A stretch of 64,000 nt of DNA from JAVVHH01 sp963835135. Lineage in GTDB: Bacteria > Pseudomonadota > Alphaproteobacteria > Acetobacterales > Acetobacteraceae. A program made the translations under genes and the position numbers. The notes under the pieces were generated by a model. The model did no database searches and was not told the DNA's origin. It saw only the letters and a list, made by a program, of their open reading frames with translations. The DNA lies in assembly GCA_963835135.1 (NCBI GenBank), contig CAWIEF010000005.1, forward strand, positions 496,001 to 560,000, given 5' to 3'. Of the stretch, positions 52,473-61,975 are shown piece after piece (within the stretch, counting starts at the first letter, position 1; every line of letters starts with the position of its first letter).

Positions 52473-53601
52473 GACTGACTTGCCGCCCCTCGACCCGGCC
52501 CATCTCTCCCCGAACGTCCGCAGCCGCTACCTCGACGGCGTCAACGGCCTTCGCGTCCACCTGCTCGAAGCCGGCGATCCCACCGGCCCGTTGATCCTGC
52601 TGCTGCACGGCTTCCCCGAGATCGCCTATAGCTGGCGTCACCTGATGCCCGGCCTGGCCGCCGCCGGCTATCACGTCGTCGCGCCGGATGCCCGCGGCTA
52701 CGGCCGCACCACCGGCAGCGCACTCGGCTTCGACATCGACCTGTGGGAGTTCGGCATCCTCAACCTGGTCCGCGACGCCGCGTCGATCGTCGCCGCTCTC
52801 GGGCGGGACCATGTCGACCTCGTCGCCGGCCATGATTACGGCGCCGGCACCGCCGCCGCCGCGGCCCTGATCCGCCCCGACGTCTTCCGCTCGCTCGCTC
52901 TGATGAGCGCCCCCTTCGGCGGACCGCCTGCGTGGCTCGCCCCTCCCCTGCCCGATCCATCCGCCGACCTGGCCGCGCTCGACCCGCCCCGCAAGCACTA
53001 TCACTGGTATTACTCGACCCGCGGCGCCGCCGCCGACATGGACCGCCCGCCCCAGGGTCTTCATGCTTTCATGCGCGCCTATTTCCACCAAAAGAGCGCC
53101 GATTGGCCCGGCAACGCGCCGCACCCGCTCTCCGCCTGGTCGGCCGAGGAGCTCGCCAAGCTGCCGGGTTACTACGTCATGCCGCTCCATGCGACGATGC
53201 CCGAAGCGGTCGCTCCCTTCATGCCGGACACCGAAGCGTCTTGGCTCACCGACGCCGAACTCGCCCTCTACGCCGGTGAATACGCCCGCACCGGCTTCCA
53301 GGGCGGGCTCAACGCCTACCGAGTCCGCACCACCGGCCACCTCGCCCGCGAACTCTCCACCTTCGCAGGCCGCACCATCGACGTTCCAGCCTGCTTCTTT
53401 GCCGGCGCAGCAGATTGGGGCACCTACCAGAAAGCCGGCGATTTCGAAGCGATGCAGTCGCGCCTCTGCACCGATCTCCGGGACGTCGGCCTGCTGCAGG
53501 GCGCCGGACACTGGATCCAACAGGAGCAACCGGCGGCTGTGCTCAGCCGCCTCCTCGCGTTCCTCCGCGGCCAGCGGCCCGGCGCCCAGCGACGCGGATA
53601 A
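52468..53601 (+). CDS. Alpha/beta hydrolase, epoxide hydrolase-like
   Basis: 377 residues. The oxyanion motif LLLHGFPEIAYSWRHLMP is near residue 45 and VVAPDARGYGRTTG near residue 70. The nucleophile elbow AGHDYGAG, with Asp rather than Ser, is near residue 120, as in epoxide hydrolases and haloalkane dehalogenases; a late GHWIQQEQP carries the catalytic His. Cytoplasmic. Translation begins inside a repeat, so a downstream start should not be excluded, although no other start preserves the N-terminus as well. Confidence 0.9.
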   Translation: MTTDLPPLDPAHLSPNVRSRYLDGVNGLRVHLLEAGDPTGPLILLLHGFPEIAYSWRHLMPGLAAAGYHVVAPDARGYGRTTGSALGFDIDLWEFGILNLVRDAASIVAALGRDHVDLVAGHDYGAGTAAAAALIRPDVFRSLALMSAPFGGPPAWLAPPLPDPSADLAALDPPRKHYHWYYSTRGAAADMDRPPQGLHAFMRAYFHQKSADWPGNAPHPLSAWSAEELAKLPGYYVMPLHATMPEAVAPFMPDTEASWLTDAELALYAGEYARTGFQGGLNAYRVRTTGHLARELSTFAGRTIDVPACFFAGAADWGTYQKAGDFEAMQSRLCTDLRDVGLLQGAGHWIQQEQPAAVLSRLLAFLRGQRPGAQRRG

Positions 53602-53707
53602 CACTGTCGGGGTGCAACCGAGAACTGTATCGTACCGCCGAAACGGTCATCGGGAGGGATGGAGTTGCGCTTCACACTCAGCCCCGACAGGCGTAGCGAA
53701 TAGCGGC

Positions 53708-56700
53708 TTGACTCTCGCCACCCGCCTTTTCCTCCTCGTTGCCCTCGCGCTCATGCCGCCGCTGCTGTTCGGCGTCCTCAACGACGTGACCCAGAGCAAC
53801 GAACGGGCTGACGCGCTCAATCGCGGTGCAATGGCCGAGAGCCGCTCGGCGCAGGACCGGGTCGCCCTGATTACCGGCGGCGTGCAACGGCTGCTGTTCG
53901 CCGTGGCCGACGCGCCGCCCATCCGCGCGACCGACCATGCCGCCTGCAGCCTGTATCTCGGCGCCATCGCCGGCAAGATCGAGGAGTACACGTTGCTCGC
54001 CGCCGCCGACCTGAACGGCGACGTCATCTGCAACAATGAAGGGGTGGCGCAGGGCGCCTACTCGGTCGCGAAGCGGGCCTATTTCCGCCGGGCGTTGGCG
54101 ACCGGCAAGTTCGCCAGCGGCGACCTGGTGACCGGCCTGACCACTCATCGACAGAGCCTCCACTTCGCCACGCCGTTCCGCGGCCTCGATGGCGCCGTCA
54201 CCGGGGTCGCGATCGTCAGCGTCGACCAGGAGTGGTTGGCGGCCCAACTCGCCGACGAGACGACCCCTCCTGGCGCGGAGGTGATCATGTTTGACCCGAG
54301 CGGCATCATCGTCGCGGCCGCGCAGGATGGTGCGCCGATCCATGCGGAGTGGGTCGGCCAACTCGCGCCTCAGGCGCTGCTGGACGCACTGACCGTGACC
54401 ACCGCCAAGGTGGTCGAGATGCGCGGTCCGGACGGCATGTTGCGCCTCTTCGGCGCCGTGCCCCCCAACCCGGTGCTGTTGGGCAACCGCGTCGTCGTGG
54501 GCGTTGACCGCAACCGTGCGTTCACCGATCTGCGGGCGGCATCGATGCGCAACCTGCTCGGGCTCGGTCTGGGCGGGCTTGTGGCACTCCTCGCCGGCGT
54601 CCTCACCGCCCGGCGCTTCGTGCTCGGCCCGCTCGCCCGGATCGCCCACGCCGCCAACCGGGTCGGCGCCGGCGACCTCAACGCCCGCGCCGATCTTGGC
54701 GCGCAAGCGGGCGAGTTCCACGAACTCGGCGCCGGGTTCGACCGCATGATCACCGCGCTGGCCGCTCGCGAGCAGGAGCGCGACCGCGCCGAAGCCGAAC
54801 TCCGGCGGCAAGAGGCTCGCCTGCAGCTTGCGTTGGAGGCCGGCGGGCTCGGCTCGTTCGAATGGGATCTTACCAGAGATATCATCGAGCCATCGGAAAC
54901 CGCGCAGGCCATGTTCGGCTTCGGACCTGAGGAAGGCAGGGTGTCGTCGGACTATTTCGCCCGGATGGTGCCGGAAGACCGCGCGCAGGCTCGCGCCGAC
55001 ATTGCCAAGGGGATCACGGCGGGCCGGGTCGTGCACAGCTACCGGATCACGCGCGATGGCGAGCGGCGCTATATCCTCGTCCAAGCCGAAGTCGTGCACG
55101 ACGGGGATGGCAACCCATCCCTCATCGGCCTCATTGCCGACGAGACCGAGCGACTCGAAAACGTCTTCGCCCTGCGCGAGAGCGAGGCGCGGTTTGAAGC
55201 CATCGTGAACTGCATCGATCAGATGGTGTGGTCGACCCGGCCGGACGGCTACCACGACTATTTCAACCAGCGTTGGTACGAGTTCACCGGAACCAAGCCG
55301 GGAACGACCGATGGTACGTCTTGGATTGGCGTGTTCCATCCCGACGATCACGATGAAACCGAACGGATCTGGCGCGCCTCGCTCGCCACCGGCCAGCCCT
55401 ATCATCGCGAATACCGGCTCCGCCACGTCTCCGGCCAATATCGATGGGTCCTCGGACGCGCCCAGGCCATCCGCGACGAGACCGGACGTATCGTCCGCTG
55501 GTACGGCACCTGCACCGACATCGACGAGATCATCCGAGCGCGCGAGGTCCTCGCCCGCTCACGCGAGGCGCTGACCCGCGAGATCGCCGACCGAACCGCC
55601 GAACTCATGGCCGCCGAAGAGCAGCTCCGCCAGTCACAGAAGATGGAGGCTGTCGGCCAGCTCACGGGCGGCATCGCGCACGACTTCAACAACATGCTGC
55701 AGGCGATCGGCGGCGCGCTGGAGTTGCTGGTCCGCCGGGTCGAACAAGACAAGCTGGAGGAGGCCAAGCGCTTCGCCGGCGTCGCGCGCAGCACGGTCGA
55801 CCGCGCCGCCGCCCTGACCCATCGCCTGCTCGCCTTCGCCCGCCGCCAGACCCTCACCCCGGAGGCGGTGGACCCCACGACCCTGGTGGACGGCATGGCG
55901 GAACTCGTCGCCCGCACGGTCGGTCCAGCCATCGAGGTCGTCACCCGCCACGCCGACGGAACCTGGACGGTTCTCTGCGACCTCAGCCAGCTCGAGAACG
56001 TCGTGTTCAACCTCTGCATCAATGCGCGCGACGCCATGCCGGGCGGCGGCAAGCTGACGATCGCGACCCGGAACGTGACGCTCAGCAGCCAAGACATCGC
56101 CCGTGGCGAAGGCGCCGCCCCGGGCGACTACGTCGAGGTGGCCGTCACCGATACCGGCGTCGGCATGGACGAGGCCACCCGCGCGCGGGCGTTCGAGCCG
56201 TTCTTCACCACCAAGCCGGTCGGCCAGGGTACCGGCCTCGGTCTGTCCCAGGTCTACGGCTTCGTGCGCCAATCAGGCGGCTTCGTGCGCCTGGAAAGCG
56301 AGCCCGGCGCCGGCACCACCGTCCGCCTCCATCTCCCCCGCCACCGTACCGCCGCTCAGACCCTGTCGAGCAGCCCCAGCTCGAGCGACGTTCACATCCT
56401 CCTCGTCGAGGACGATGCGGCGACCCGGCAAGCCACGGCCGAGCACTTCGAAAGTCTTGGCTACCGCGTGCACCGCTGCGCCGACGGAGGCCAGGCGATG
56501 TTCCTGCTGAGCACCGGGGTGACCCGGCTCGACGTGCTGGTCACCGAAATCGGCCTGCCCGGCAACGTCAATGGCCGCCAGATCGCCGAAGCCGCCCGGC
56601 AGCACCAGCCCTATCTGCCCGTGCTGTTCATCACCGGCTATACCGGTGGCCGAGGCGATGATGGCGAACTCGCGCCCGGCATGTCGATCATATCCAAGCC

Positions 56701-56764
56701 CTTCACGCCGCAAGCCCTGGCCGCCCGCATCCGCGCGCTCCTCCCCGCCACGGCCCCCGCCTGA
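53708..56764 (+). CDS. Hybrid sensor histidine kinase with dCache-like sensor, two PAS domains and a degenerate receiver
   Basis: 1018 residues from TTG 53708, where the membrane anchor LATRLFLLVALALMPPLLFG begins; the frame extends upstream without family similarity. An extracytoplasmic sensor (about 25-275) is followed by a second span near 281-300, HAMP, PAS regions (about 375-490 and 490-615), an H-box GGIAHDFNNML (His658), the N-box NLCINARDAMPGGGKL and GTGLGLSQVYGF. The C-terminal receiver keeps the acidic pair (VEDDAATR, near 901) and the Lys of SKPF, but the phospho-acceptor position reads VTEIGLPG with Glu947 instead of Asp. It may be locked in an active-like state. Confidence 0.9.
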   Translation: MTLATRLFLLVALALMPPLLFGVLNDVTQSNERADALNRGAMAESRSAQDRVALITGGVQRLLFAVADAPPIRATDHAACSLYLGAIAGKIEEYTLLAAADLNGDVICNNEGVAQGAYSVAKRAYFRRALATGKFASGDLVTGLTTHRQSLHFATPFRGLDGAVTGVAIVSVDQEWLAAQLADETTPPGAEVIMFDPSGIIVAAAQDGAPIHAEWVGQLAPQALLDALTVTTAKVVEMRGPDGMLRLFGAVPPNPVLLGNRVVVGVDRNRAFTDLRAASMRNLLGLGLGGLVALLAGVLTARRFVLGPLARIAHAANRVGAGDLNARADLGAQAGEFHELGAGFDRMITALAAREQERDRAEAELRRQEARLQLALEAGGLGSFEWDLTRDIIEPSETAQAMFGFGPEEGRVSSDYFARMVPEDRAQARADIAKGITAGRVVHSYRITRDGERRYILVQAEVVHDGDGNPSLIGLIADETERLENVFALRESEARFEAIVNCIDQMVWSTRPDGYHDYFNQRWYEFTGTKPGTTDGTSWIGVFHPDDHDETERIWRASLATGQPYHREYRLRHVSGQYRWVLGRAQAIRDETGRIVRWYGTCTDIDEIIRAREVLARSREALTREIADRTAELMAAEEQLRQSQKMEAVGQLTGGIAHDFNNMLQAIGGALELLVRRVEQDKLEEAKRFAGVARSTVDRAAALTHRLLAFARRQTLTPEAVDPTTLVDGMAELVARTVGPAIEVVTRHADGTWTVLCDLSQLENVVFNLCINARDAMPGGGKLTIATRNVTLSSQDIARGEGAAPGDYVEVAVTDTGVGMDEATRARAFEPFFTTKPVGQGTGLGLSQVYGFVRQSGGFVRLESEPGAGTTVRLHLPRHRTAAQTLSSSPSSSDVHILLVEDDAATRQATAEHFESLGYRVHRCADGGQAMFLLSTGVTRLDVLVTEIGLPGNVNGRQIAEAARQHQPYLPVLFITGYTGGRGDDGELAPGMSIISKPFTPQALAARIRALLPATAPA

Positions 56765-56766
56765 CC

Positions 56767-57480
56767 TCACCTGCCGGCCAGTCTGGGCTCCGCCAAGCGC
56801 TTCTCGACATAGGCCCGCCACGGCGCATCCGCCGGAGCCCCCGCCAGCGCGCGGCGGAAGAGCGCGGCGGTGCTGTCGCTCACGCCACCCTCCGCCCGCA
56901 CGCTCGCCTCGGCCGCCCGGGCCGCGATCGTCGGGTCGAACTTCCCCTGCAGCGCCATCCGGAACGCCGCCGCCGCCGCTGCGTCGTTGCCGCGCTGCTC
57001 CTCCACGGTGCCGAGCAGCGCGAAGCCCTGCCGCGCCTTGTCGGTGTTCGGGTCCATCGTCGAGAGCTGCGCGCGCAGCCCGTCGATCAGCGTCGTCTCC
57101 TCGGCCGCCCGCGCCTGCTCGCCGCCGCCACTCGCCGACGGCATCATCGGCCTGCTGCCGCTCACCGCGTAGAGCCCCGCCGCGGCCAGCGGCACGATCA
57201 CGACGGTCGCGATCACCGGCCAGCGGGCGCCCGCTCTCGGCGCAGCCTCTTCCGCCGATGCGGCCGCGAGCAAGCGCCGCTGCACCTCGAGCTTCGCCGT
57301 GGCATGCTCCGCCGGCAGGATGCGCCCCTCCGCCAGGTCGCGATCGAGCTCGCGCAACTGGGTCCGGTGCAACTCGACAGCCAGGTCGCGCGCGCCTCGG
57401 CTGTCCACCCGCCCGCGCAAACCAATCAGTACCGGCGCCAGCACCGCGAGCGCCAGGAGAGCAATGAGAACGAAAATCAT
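56767..57480 (-). CDS. ccmI: c-type cytochrome biogenesis protein CcmI
   Basis: 237 residues from ATG 57480, overlapping the ccmH stop (ATGA). The N-terminus is a membrane span (IFVLIALLALAVLAPVLIGL), then a leucine-rich cytoplasmic segment with the family motif YRxQLxELDRD-like HRTQLRELDRDL, a second span (PVIATVVIVPLAAAGLYAV) and a TPR-like periplasmic domain. It chaperones apocytochrome c to the haem ligation complex. Last gene of the ccm operon, convergent with the hybrid kinase. Confidence 0.93.
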   Translation of the reverse strand: MIFVLIALLALAVLAPVLIGLRGRVDSRGARDLAVELHRTQLRELDRDLAEGRILPAEHATAKLEVQRRLLAAASAEEAAPRAGARWPVIATVVIVPLAAAGLYAVSGSRPMMPSASGGGEQARAAEETTLIDGLRAQLSTMDPNTDKARQGFALLGTVEEQRGNDAAAAAAFRMALQGKFDPTIAARAAEASVRAEGGVSDSTAALFRRALAGAPADAPWRAYVEKRLAEPRLAGR

Positions 57481-57953
57481 GCCGCCGACGGTGGTTCCGT
57501 AAGCGTCGCGAGCCGTGCTTGCTCGGCTGCCGAGAGCGGGGCCGGTGTGGCTGGCGGTCGCCGCCGAAGCAGGAGGATGGCGATCACGGCGCCGCCAATC
57601 GCAATTGCCGGCGAGCCCCAAAGCGCCGCCGTAACCCACGTCACCGGCGGCCGTAAGCGCACGAAGTCGCCGTAGCGCGCCACCACCCACTCGGTCGCCT
57701 GGGTGTCGGTGTCTCCGGCAGAGATCCGCTGCCGGACCAGCTTGCGCAGATCCTTCGCGAGGTCGGCGTTGCTGTCCTCGATGCTCTCGTTCTGACACAC
57801 CAGGCAACGGAGCTGCCGCCCGACCTGCTCGGCGCGCACCTCCTGCGCCGGATTGGGCAACATCTCGGCAGGATCGCTGATCGCCCCGGCCGGCACAGCC
57901 ATGAACATCACCGGGGCTGCGAGCAGCAGCAGGACCATCAACCGCCGTATCAC
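57477..57953 (-). CDS. ccmH: Cytochrome c-type biogenesis protein CcmH
   Basis: 158 residues from GTG 57953. Signal/anchor VLLLLAAPVMFMAVPAGA, the redox motif LRCLVCQNESIEDSNA near residue 45 (the CxxC of CcmH) and a C-terminal membrane span (SPAIAIGGAVIAILLLRR). It keeps the apocytochrome CxxCH thiols reduced for haem attachment. Overlaps ccmG and ccmI by four bases each. Confidence 0.95.
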   Translation of the reverse strand: MIRRLMVLLLLAAPVMFMAVPAGAISDPAEMLPNPAQEVRAEQVGRQLRCLVCQNESIEDSNADLAKDLRKLVRQRISAGDTDTQATEWVVARYGDFVRLRPPVTWVTAALWGSPAIAIGGAVIAILLLRRRPPATPAPLSAAEQARLATLTEPPSAA

Positions 57954-58504
57954 GCGACGCTCCGTAGCATCGGCTTCAACTGCGTCTCCAGCACATCCTC
58001 GGTGATCGGCCCCGCTTGGCGCCACCGCACGATCCCTCGCCGGTCGAGCAGATATGTCTCCGGCACGCCGTACACGCCCCAATCGATTGCGACCCGGCCG
58101 GGCACGTCCATCGCAACGCGCGCATATGGGTCGCCATGCTGGGCCAGGAACGCCCGCGCCGCCTCCGGCTTGTCCTTGTAGGCGATGCCCCAGATAGGAA
58201 CATTCTGCTGCTTGAGCGCCATCAGCGTCGGCGCCTCGATGACGCAGGGAACGCACCAACTTGCAAAGAAATTGACCAGCATCGGCCGCCCGTATGTCTC
58301 GAGCGCAGCGCTGTCAAACCCTTGCGCCGCCGGGTCCAGCGCCGGAAGCGCATCGAACGGCGGGATGGTCTTGCCGATCAACTGGCTCGGCACGTCGTGC
58401 GGATCGAACGTGCCCTCCTTCATCCGGCGCAGGATCGTCCACGCGCCGAACCCGCTCGCCCCCGCCACGGCGAGCGGAGCGAGCAGAAGCAGCCGACGGT
58501 TCAC
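57950..58504 (-). CDS. ccmG: Thiol:disulfide interchange protein CcmG/DsbE
   Basis: 184 residues from GTG 58504, overlapping ccmF (GTGA). N-terminal membrane anchor LLLLAPLAVAGASGFGAW, then a thioredoxin fold with NFFASWCVPCVIEAP near residue 80 (CxxC) and GVYGVPETYLLD with the cis-Pro. Passes reducing equivalents to CcmH and apocytochrome in the periplasm. The longer frame upstream overlaps ccmF and is rejected. Confidence 0.95.
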   Translation of the reverse strand: MNRRLLLLAPLAVAGASGFGAWTILRRMKEGTFDPHDVPSQLIGKTIPPFDALPALDPAAQGFDSAALETYGRPMLVNFFASWCVPCVIEAPTLMALKQQNVPIWGIAYKDKPEAARAFLAQHGDPYARVAMDVPGRVAIDWGVYGVPETYLLDRRGIVRWRQAGPITEDVLETQLKPMLRSVA

Positions 58505-60471
58505 GCGACCGCTTGCCCGCTGGGCCGCACCGCTGCCCGCTGCGGCGCGCCGACCCGGGCCCGACGATCCAACAGCGACAACGCCCCGCCCGAGGCCATG
58601 ATCAACGCGCCGAACCAGATCCATGGCGCGAGGAAATTGTCGTGCAGCCGTAGCACCGCCACCCCATCCCGCTCTTCGCCGAGCACGGTGTAGAGGTCAC
58701 GGATGCCGTTCGTATGGATGGCCGCCTCGGTCGTGGTCATCCGCTGGACCGGAAAGGTGCGCCGCGAGGGCTGCAGCATCAGGAACGGCTGCCCGTCCTT
58801 CGTGACCTCGACCGTCGCGATGCGGGAGATGTAGTTTGGCCCGCGCTCGTCGTGCAATTCGACCAGCTTCCACTGATAGCCCCCGGAGTCCGCGCTCTCG
58901 CCCGGGTGCAGCGCGACGATCCGTTCCGTCGCCATCGACATGCCCGCGATCCCCGCGACCGTGACCCCCATGCCGGCGTGCGCGAGCGCAGTGCCAAACA
59001 CCGACAGCCGCAGCCCGCCCAACCGCGAGAGGCTGTCTGCGATCGGGATTCGGAACAGCCGGATCCGTTCGACGATCTCCGCCGCCGCACCGAACACGAT
59101 CCACGCCGACCCGGCGAACGCCAGCGCCGGCAACAGCTTTGCCGCGCCATACGAGGCCCAAAGCCCGACCAGCGCCGCGACGATCGCCGCCCACCACAGC
59201 CGCCTCACCGCGGGCCAGAGTTGCGCCCGCTTCCACGCCATCGCCGGCGCGATCGTCATGACGACGAACACCGGGATCGCCAGCGGCAACACCGTCGCAT
59301 TGAAGAACGGCGCGCCGACCGAGATCTTGTGATCGAAGATGAAGTCGGCGATCAGCGGATAGAGCGTGCCGGTGATCACAACCGCGGCGATGCTGCACAG
59401 CATGATGTTGTTGAACACCAGCGCGCCCTCGCGCGAGATCGGCGCGAACAGCCCGCCCGGCGCCAGCGCCGGCGCCCGGAACGCGAACAGCACGAGACTG
59501 CCGCCGATCACGAGCGCGAGTAGGCCGAGGATGAATACGCCGCGCGCCGGGTCGTTGGCGAACGCGTGGACGGAGTTGAGAATGCCCGAGCGGACCAGGA
59601 ACGTGCCCGAAAGCGACAGCGAGAACGTCGCGATGGCCAGCAGCACCGTCCAGATCTTCAATGCTTCCCGCTTTTCCACGACGATCGCCGAGTGAAGCAG
59701 CGCCGTGCCGGTCAACCATGGCAACAGGCTGGCATTCTCGACCGGATCCCAGAACCAGAACCCGCCCCAGCCCAATTCGTAATACGCCCACCAACTCCCC
59801 AGCGCGATGCCGGACGTCAGCAGGCACCAGGACGCGAGCGTCCATGGGCGAACCCAACGCCCCCAGGACGCGTCGATTCGGCCCTCGAGCAGCGCGGCCA
59901 CCGCGAAGGCGAATGGCACCGCAAACCCGACATAGCCTGCGTAGAGGATCGGCGGATGGAACGCCAAGCCTGGATCCTGCAACAACGGGTTCATGTCGCG
60001 CCCATCGAGCGGCGGCGGCCATAGCCGGTTGAAAGGATCGCTGGCCAGCAGGCAGAACAACAGGAACCCGGCCGACGTCCCGCCCAGCACCCCGATCACC
60101 CGCGCGCGCAGCGCCGACGGCAGCCCTCGGCCGAACACCGCCACCGCGCCACCGCACAGCCCGAGGATCAAGCCCCACAGGAGGATCGATCCCTCGTGGT
60201 TCCCCCACGTTCCGGTTACCTTGTAGAGCAGCGGCTTAAGCGTATGGCTGTTCTCGGCGATGTTCAGGACGGTGAAATCATCGCCCACGCTGCTGATGAC
60301 CAGCGCGGCCGCGGCCGTCGCCAACGCCAGCAACTGCGCGAGCGCCATCGCCGGCGCCAGCGCCATCAGCCGCGCATCGGCCCGATGCGCGCCCCAGATC
60401 GGCAGCACCGCCTGCGCCAACGCGACCGCGCATGCCATCGCGAGCGCGAAATGGCCCAGTTCAGGGATCAT
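58501..60471 (-). CDS. ccmF: Cytochrome c haem lyase subunit CcmF
   Basis: 656 residues, multi-spanning. The WWD signature region reads GGFWFWDPVENASLLPWL near residue 235, preceded by GSWWAYYELGWG, with conserved His ligands nearby (e.g. TGTALLHSAIV). It accepts haem from CcmE and, with CcmH/I, ligates it to apocytochrome c in the inner membrane. Confidence 0.96.
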   Translation of the reverse strand: MIPELGHFALAMACAVALAQAVLPIWGAHRADARLMALAPAMALAQLLALATAAAALVISSVGDDFTVLNIAENSHTLKPLLYKVTGTWGNHEGSILLWGLILGLCGGAVAVFGRGLPSALRARVIGVLGGTSAGFLLFCLLASDPFNRLWPPPLDGRDMNPLLQDPGLAFHPPILYAGYVGFAVPFAFAVAALLEGRIDASWGRWVRPWTLASWCLLTSGIALGSWWAYYELGWGGFWFWDPVENASLLPWLTGTALLHSAIVVEKREALKIWTVLLAIATFSLSLSGTFLVRSGILNSVHAFANDPARGVFILGLLALVIGGSLVLFAFRAPALAPGGLFAPISREGALVFNNIMLCSIAAVVITGTLYPLIADFIFDHKISVGAPFFNATVLPLAIPVFVVMTIAPAMAWKRAQLWPAVRRLWWAAIVAALVGLWASYGAAKLLPALAFAGSAWIVFGAAAEIVERIRLFRIPIADSLSRLGGLRLSVFGTALAHAGMGVTVAGIAGMSMATERIVALHPGESADSGGYQWKLVELHDERGPNYISRIATVEVTKDGQPFLMLQPSRRTFPVQRMTTTEAAIHTNGIRDLYTVLGEERDGVAVLRLHDNFLAPWIWFGALIMASGGALSLLDRRARVGAPQRAAVRPSGQAVA

Positions 60472-60472
60472 C

Positions 60473-60982
60473 CTATGACTTCCGCGCCTCGGTGGACGGC
60501 TCCAACGTGTTCCACGTCGCCGCCGGTGGGGGCGCGCCCTGTTCCGGATGCCACATGCCCGACTTCTTCAACGCGTCCGCGACGTCGCGCGGCATGTAGG
60601 TCTCGTCGTGCTTGGCCAGCACTTCGCTCGCCCGGAACGTGCCATCCGGAAGCAGCCTGCCCAGCATGACCGCACCCTGCCCCTCGCGGAAGAGGTCCGG
60701 CAAAATGCCCGTGTAGCTGACGTCGACTGCGGCCTTGCCGTCGGTCACGCGGAACTGCGCCACGGGCGTGCCGCCGACATCGCTACGATGCACGCTGCCA
60801 GCCTCGACCAATCCGCCGAGCCGCAGCGTGCTCCCGACCTTGTCGGCGTGCTGCTCGAGCGTGGAGGGCGAGACGAAAAACACCAGGTTGTCGCCGAATG
60901 CCGACAGTGCCAGCGCCGACGCCGAGCCAAGCCCTAGGCCGCAGGCCAGAACGATCCACAACCGCCGCTTCTTGCGCGTCAT
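60473..60982 (-). CDS. ccmE: Cytochrome c maturation haem chaperone CcmE
   Basis: 169 residues. N-terminal anchor RLWIVLACGLGLGSASALAL, the motif FFVSPS, and the haem-binding segment SEVLAKHDETYMP whose His covalently binds haem transiently. C-terminal tail is disordered. Placed between ccmF and ccmD. Confidence 0.96.
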   Translation of the reverse strand: MTRKKRRLWIVLACGLGLGSASALALSAFGDNLVFFVSPSTLEQHADKVGSTLRLGGLVEAGSVHRSDVGGTPVAQFRVTDGKAAVDVSYTGILPDLFREGQGAVMLGRLLPDGTFRASEVLAKHDETYMPRDVADALKKSGMWHPEQGAPPPAATWNTLEPSTEARKS

Positions 60983-61116
60983 TTGGACATCCTCGGATCG
61001 ATCGCTCCCAGCCGCCGCTGCGCAAGCCGCAGCCGCCGCCAGGACAGGAACGCCAGCACCGCCGGCGCCCCGACGCCCAGCGTATAAGCGGCGCTGATGA
61101 ACGGAAGATGGGTCAC
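60979..61116 (-). CDS. ccmD: Haem exporter protein CcmD
   Basis: 45 residues from GTG 61116, too short for most ORF searches. It overlaps ccmC (GTGA) and ccmE (ATGA). One membrane helix (AAYTLGVGAPAVLAFLSW) followed by a basic cytoplasmic tail with RRLRLAQRRL, the usual CcmD plan. It is a small subunit of the complex that releases haem-loaded CcmE. Confidence 0.88.
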   Translation of the reverse strand: MTHLPFISAAYTLGVGAPAVLAFLSWRRLRLAQRRLGAIDPRMSK

Positions 61117-61874
61117 GCGCGCTCCGCTTGGGCCATCAGCAAGCCACGGATGCGCCGTTCCATCACCGCCGCCCGCGTCCGCGCCAGCACGATCGCTGCG
61201 AATGCGATGGTGAACCCGAGCGTGCAGATCAGCAACGGCCACAGCATGTCGACATGCATGCCGGGCGCGCCCGTGAGCGTGATACTGTTGCCCTGGTGCA
61301 GCGTGTTCCACCATTCGACGCTGAACTTGATGATCGGCAGGTTCACCACCCCGACCAGCGCGAGGATGGCGGCCGCGCGAGCCCCGCGAACCGGGTCGTC
61401 GAACGCGCGCATGAGTGCGATATGGCCCAAATAGAGGAAGAACAGCACCAAGACGCTGGTCAGCCGCGCATCCCACACCCACCACGTGCCCCACATCGGC
61501 TTGCCCCACAGCGAGCCGGTCGCCAGGCACACGGCCGTGAATGCAGCCCCGACCGGTCCGATCTCCGCCGCCGCCAAGTCCGCCAGCGGATGCCGCCATA
61601 CCAGCGACATCAACGATGCGATCGCCAGCCCGACATACCCCGCGGACGCCAGCCACGCCGCCGGCACGTGAATGTACATAATGCGCACGCTGTCGCCCTG
61701 CTGCCAGTCGGCCGGCGCGACGAACAGGCCCCACCCCAATCCTACGACGAGCAGGAGCAGACCGGGCCAAGTCAGCCAAGGCTGCACGACCCGCGCCAGC
61801 CGAAGGAAACGGCCGGGATTGGCGAACCGGTGCAGCGAGCGCGAAGCCCGCGAGGGAAGAGCGGTGGCGTCCAC
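61113..61874 (-). CDS. ccmC: Haem ABC transporter permease CcmC
   Basis: 253 residues. Six membrane spans, the WWD signature WGTWWVWDARLTS near residue 145 and conserved His in IMYIHVPAAW near residue 70. It presents haem to CcmE in the periplasm. First gene of this ccm unit. The usual partners ccmA and ccmB are not upstream, where a divergent EVE-domain gene lies. Confidence 0.96.
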   Translation of the reverse strand: MDATALPSRASRSLHRFANPGRFLRLARVVQPWLTWPGLLLLVVGLGWGLFVAPADWQQGDSVRIMYIHVPAAWLASAGYVGLAIASLMSLVWRHPLADLAAAEIGPVGAAFTAVCLATGSLWGKPMWGTWWVWDARLTSVLVLFFLYLGHIALMRAFDDPVRGARAAAILALVGVVNLPIIKFSVEWWNTLHQGNSITLTGAPGMHVDMLWPLLICTLGFTIAFAAIVLARTRAAVMERRIRGLLMAQAERA

Positions 61875-61975
61875 AGGGCGAAGATAGCATGAGATACGCG
61901 AGTTGTAAGGTCACCGTGACACGTCGAAGTGAACCATCCGTTGACGCAACCGATGCCGTGCGTAACGTCTGTCGC

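Noticed and set aside
53659..53701. 14-codon leader peptide (MELRFTLSPDRRSE) before the hybrid kinase
   Set aside because: GGAGG touches the ATG with almost no spacing, so initiation is unlikely; no conserved attenuator features.
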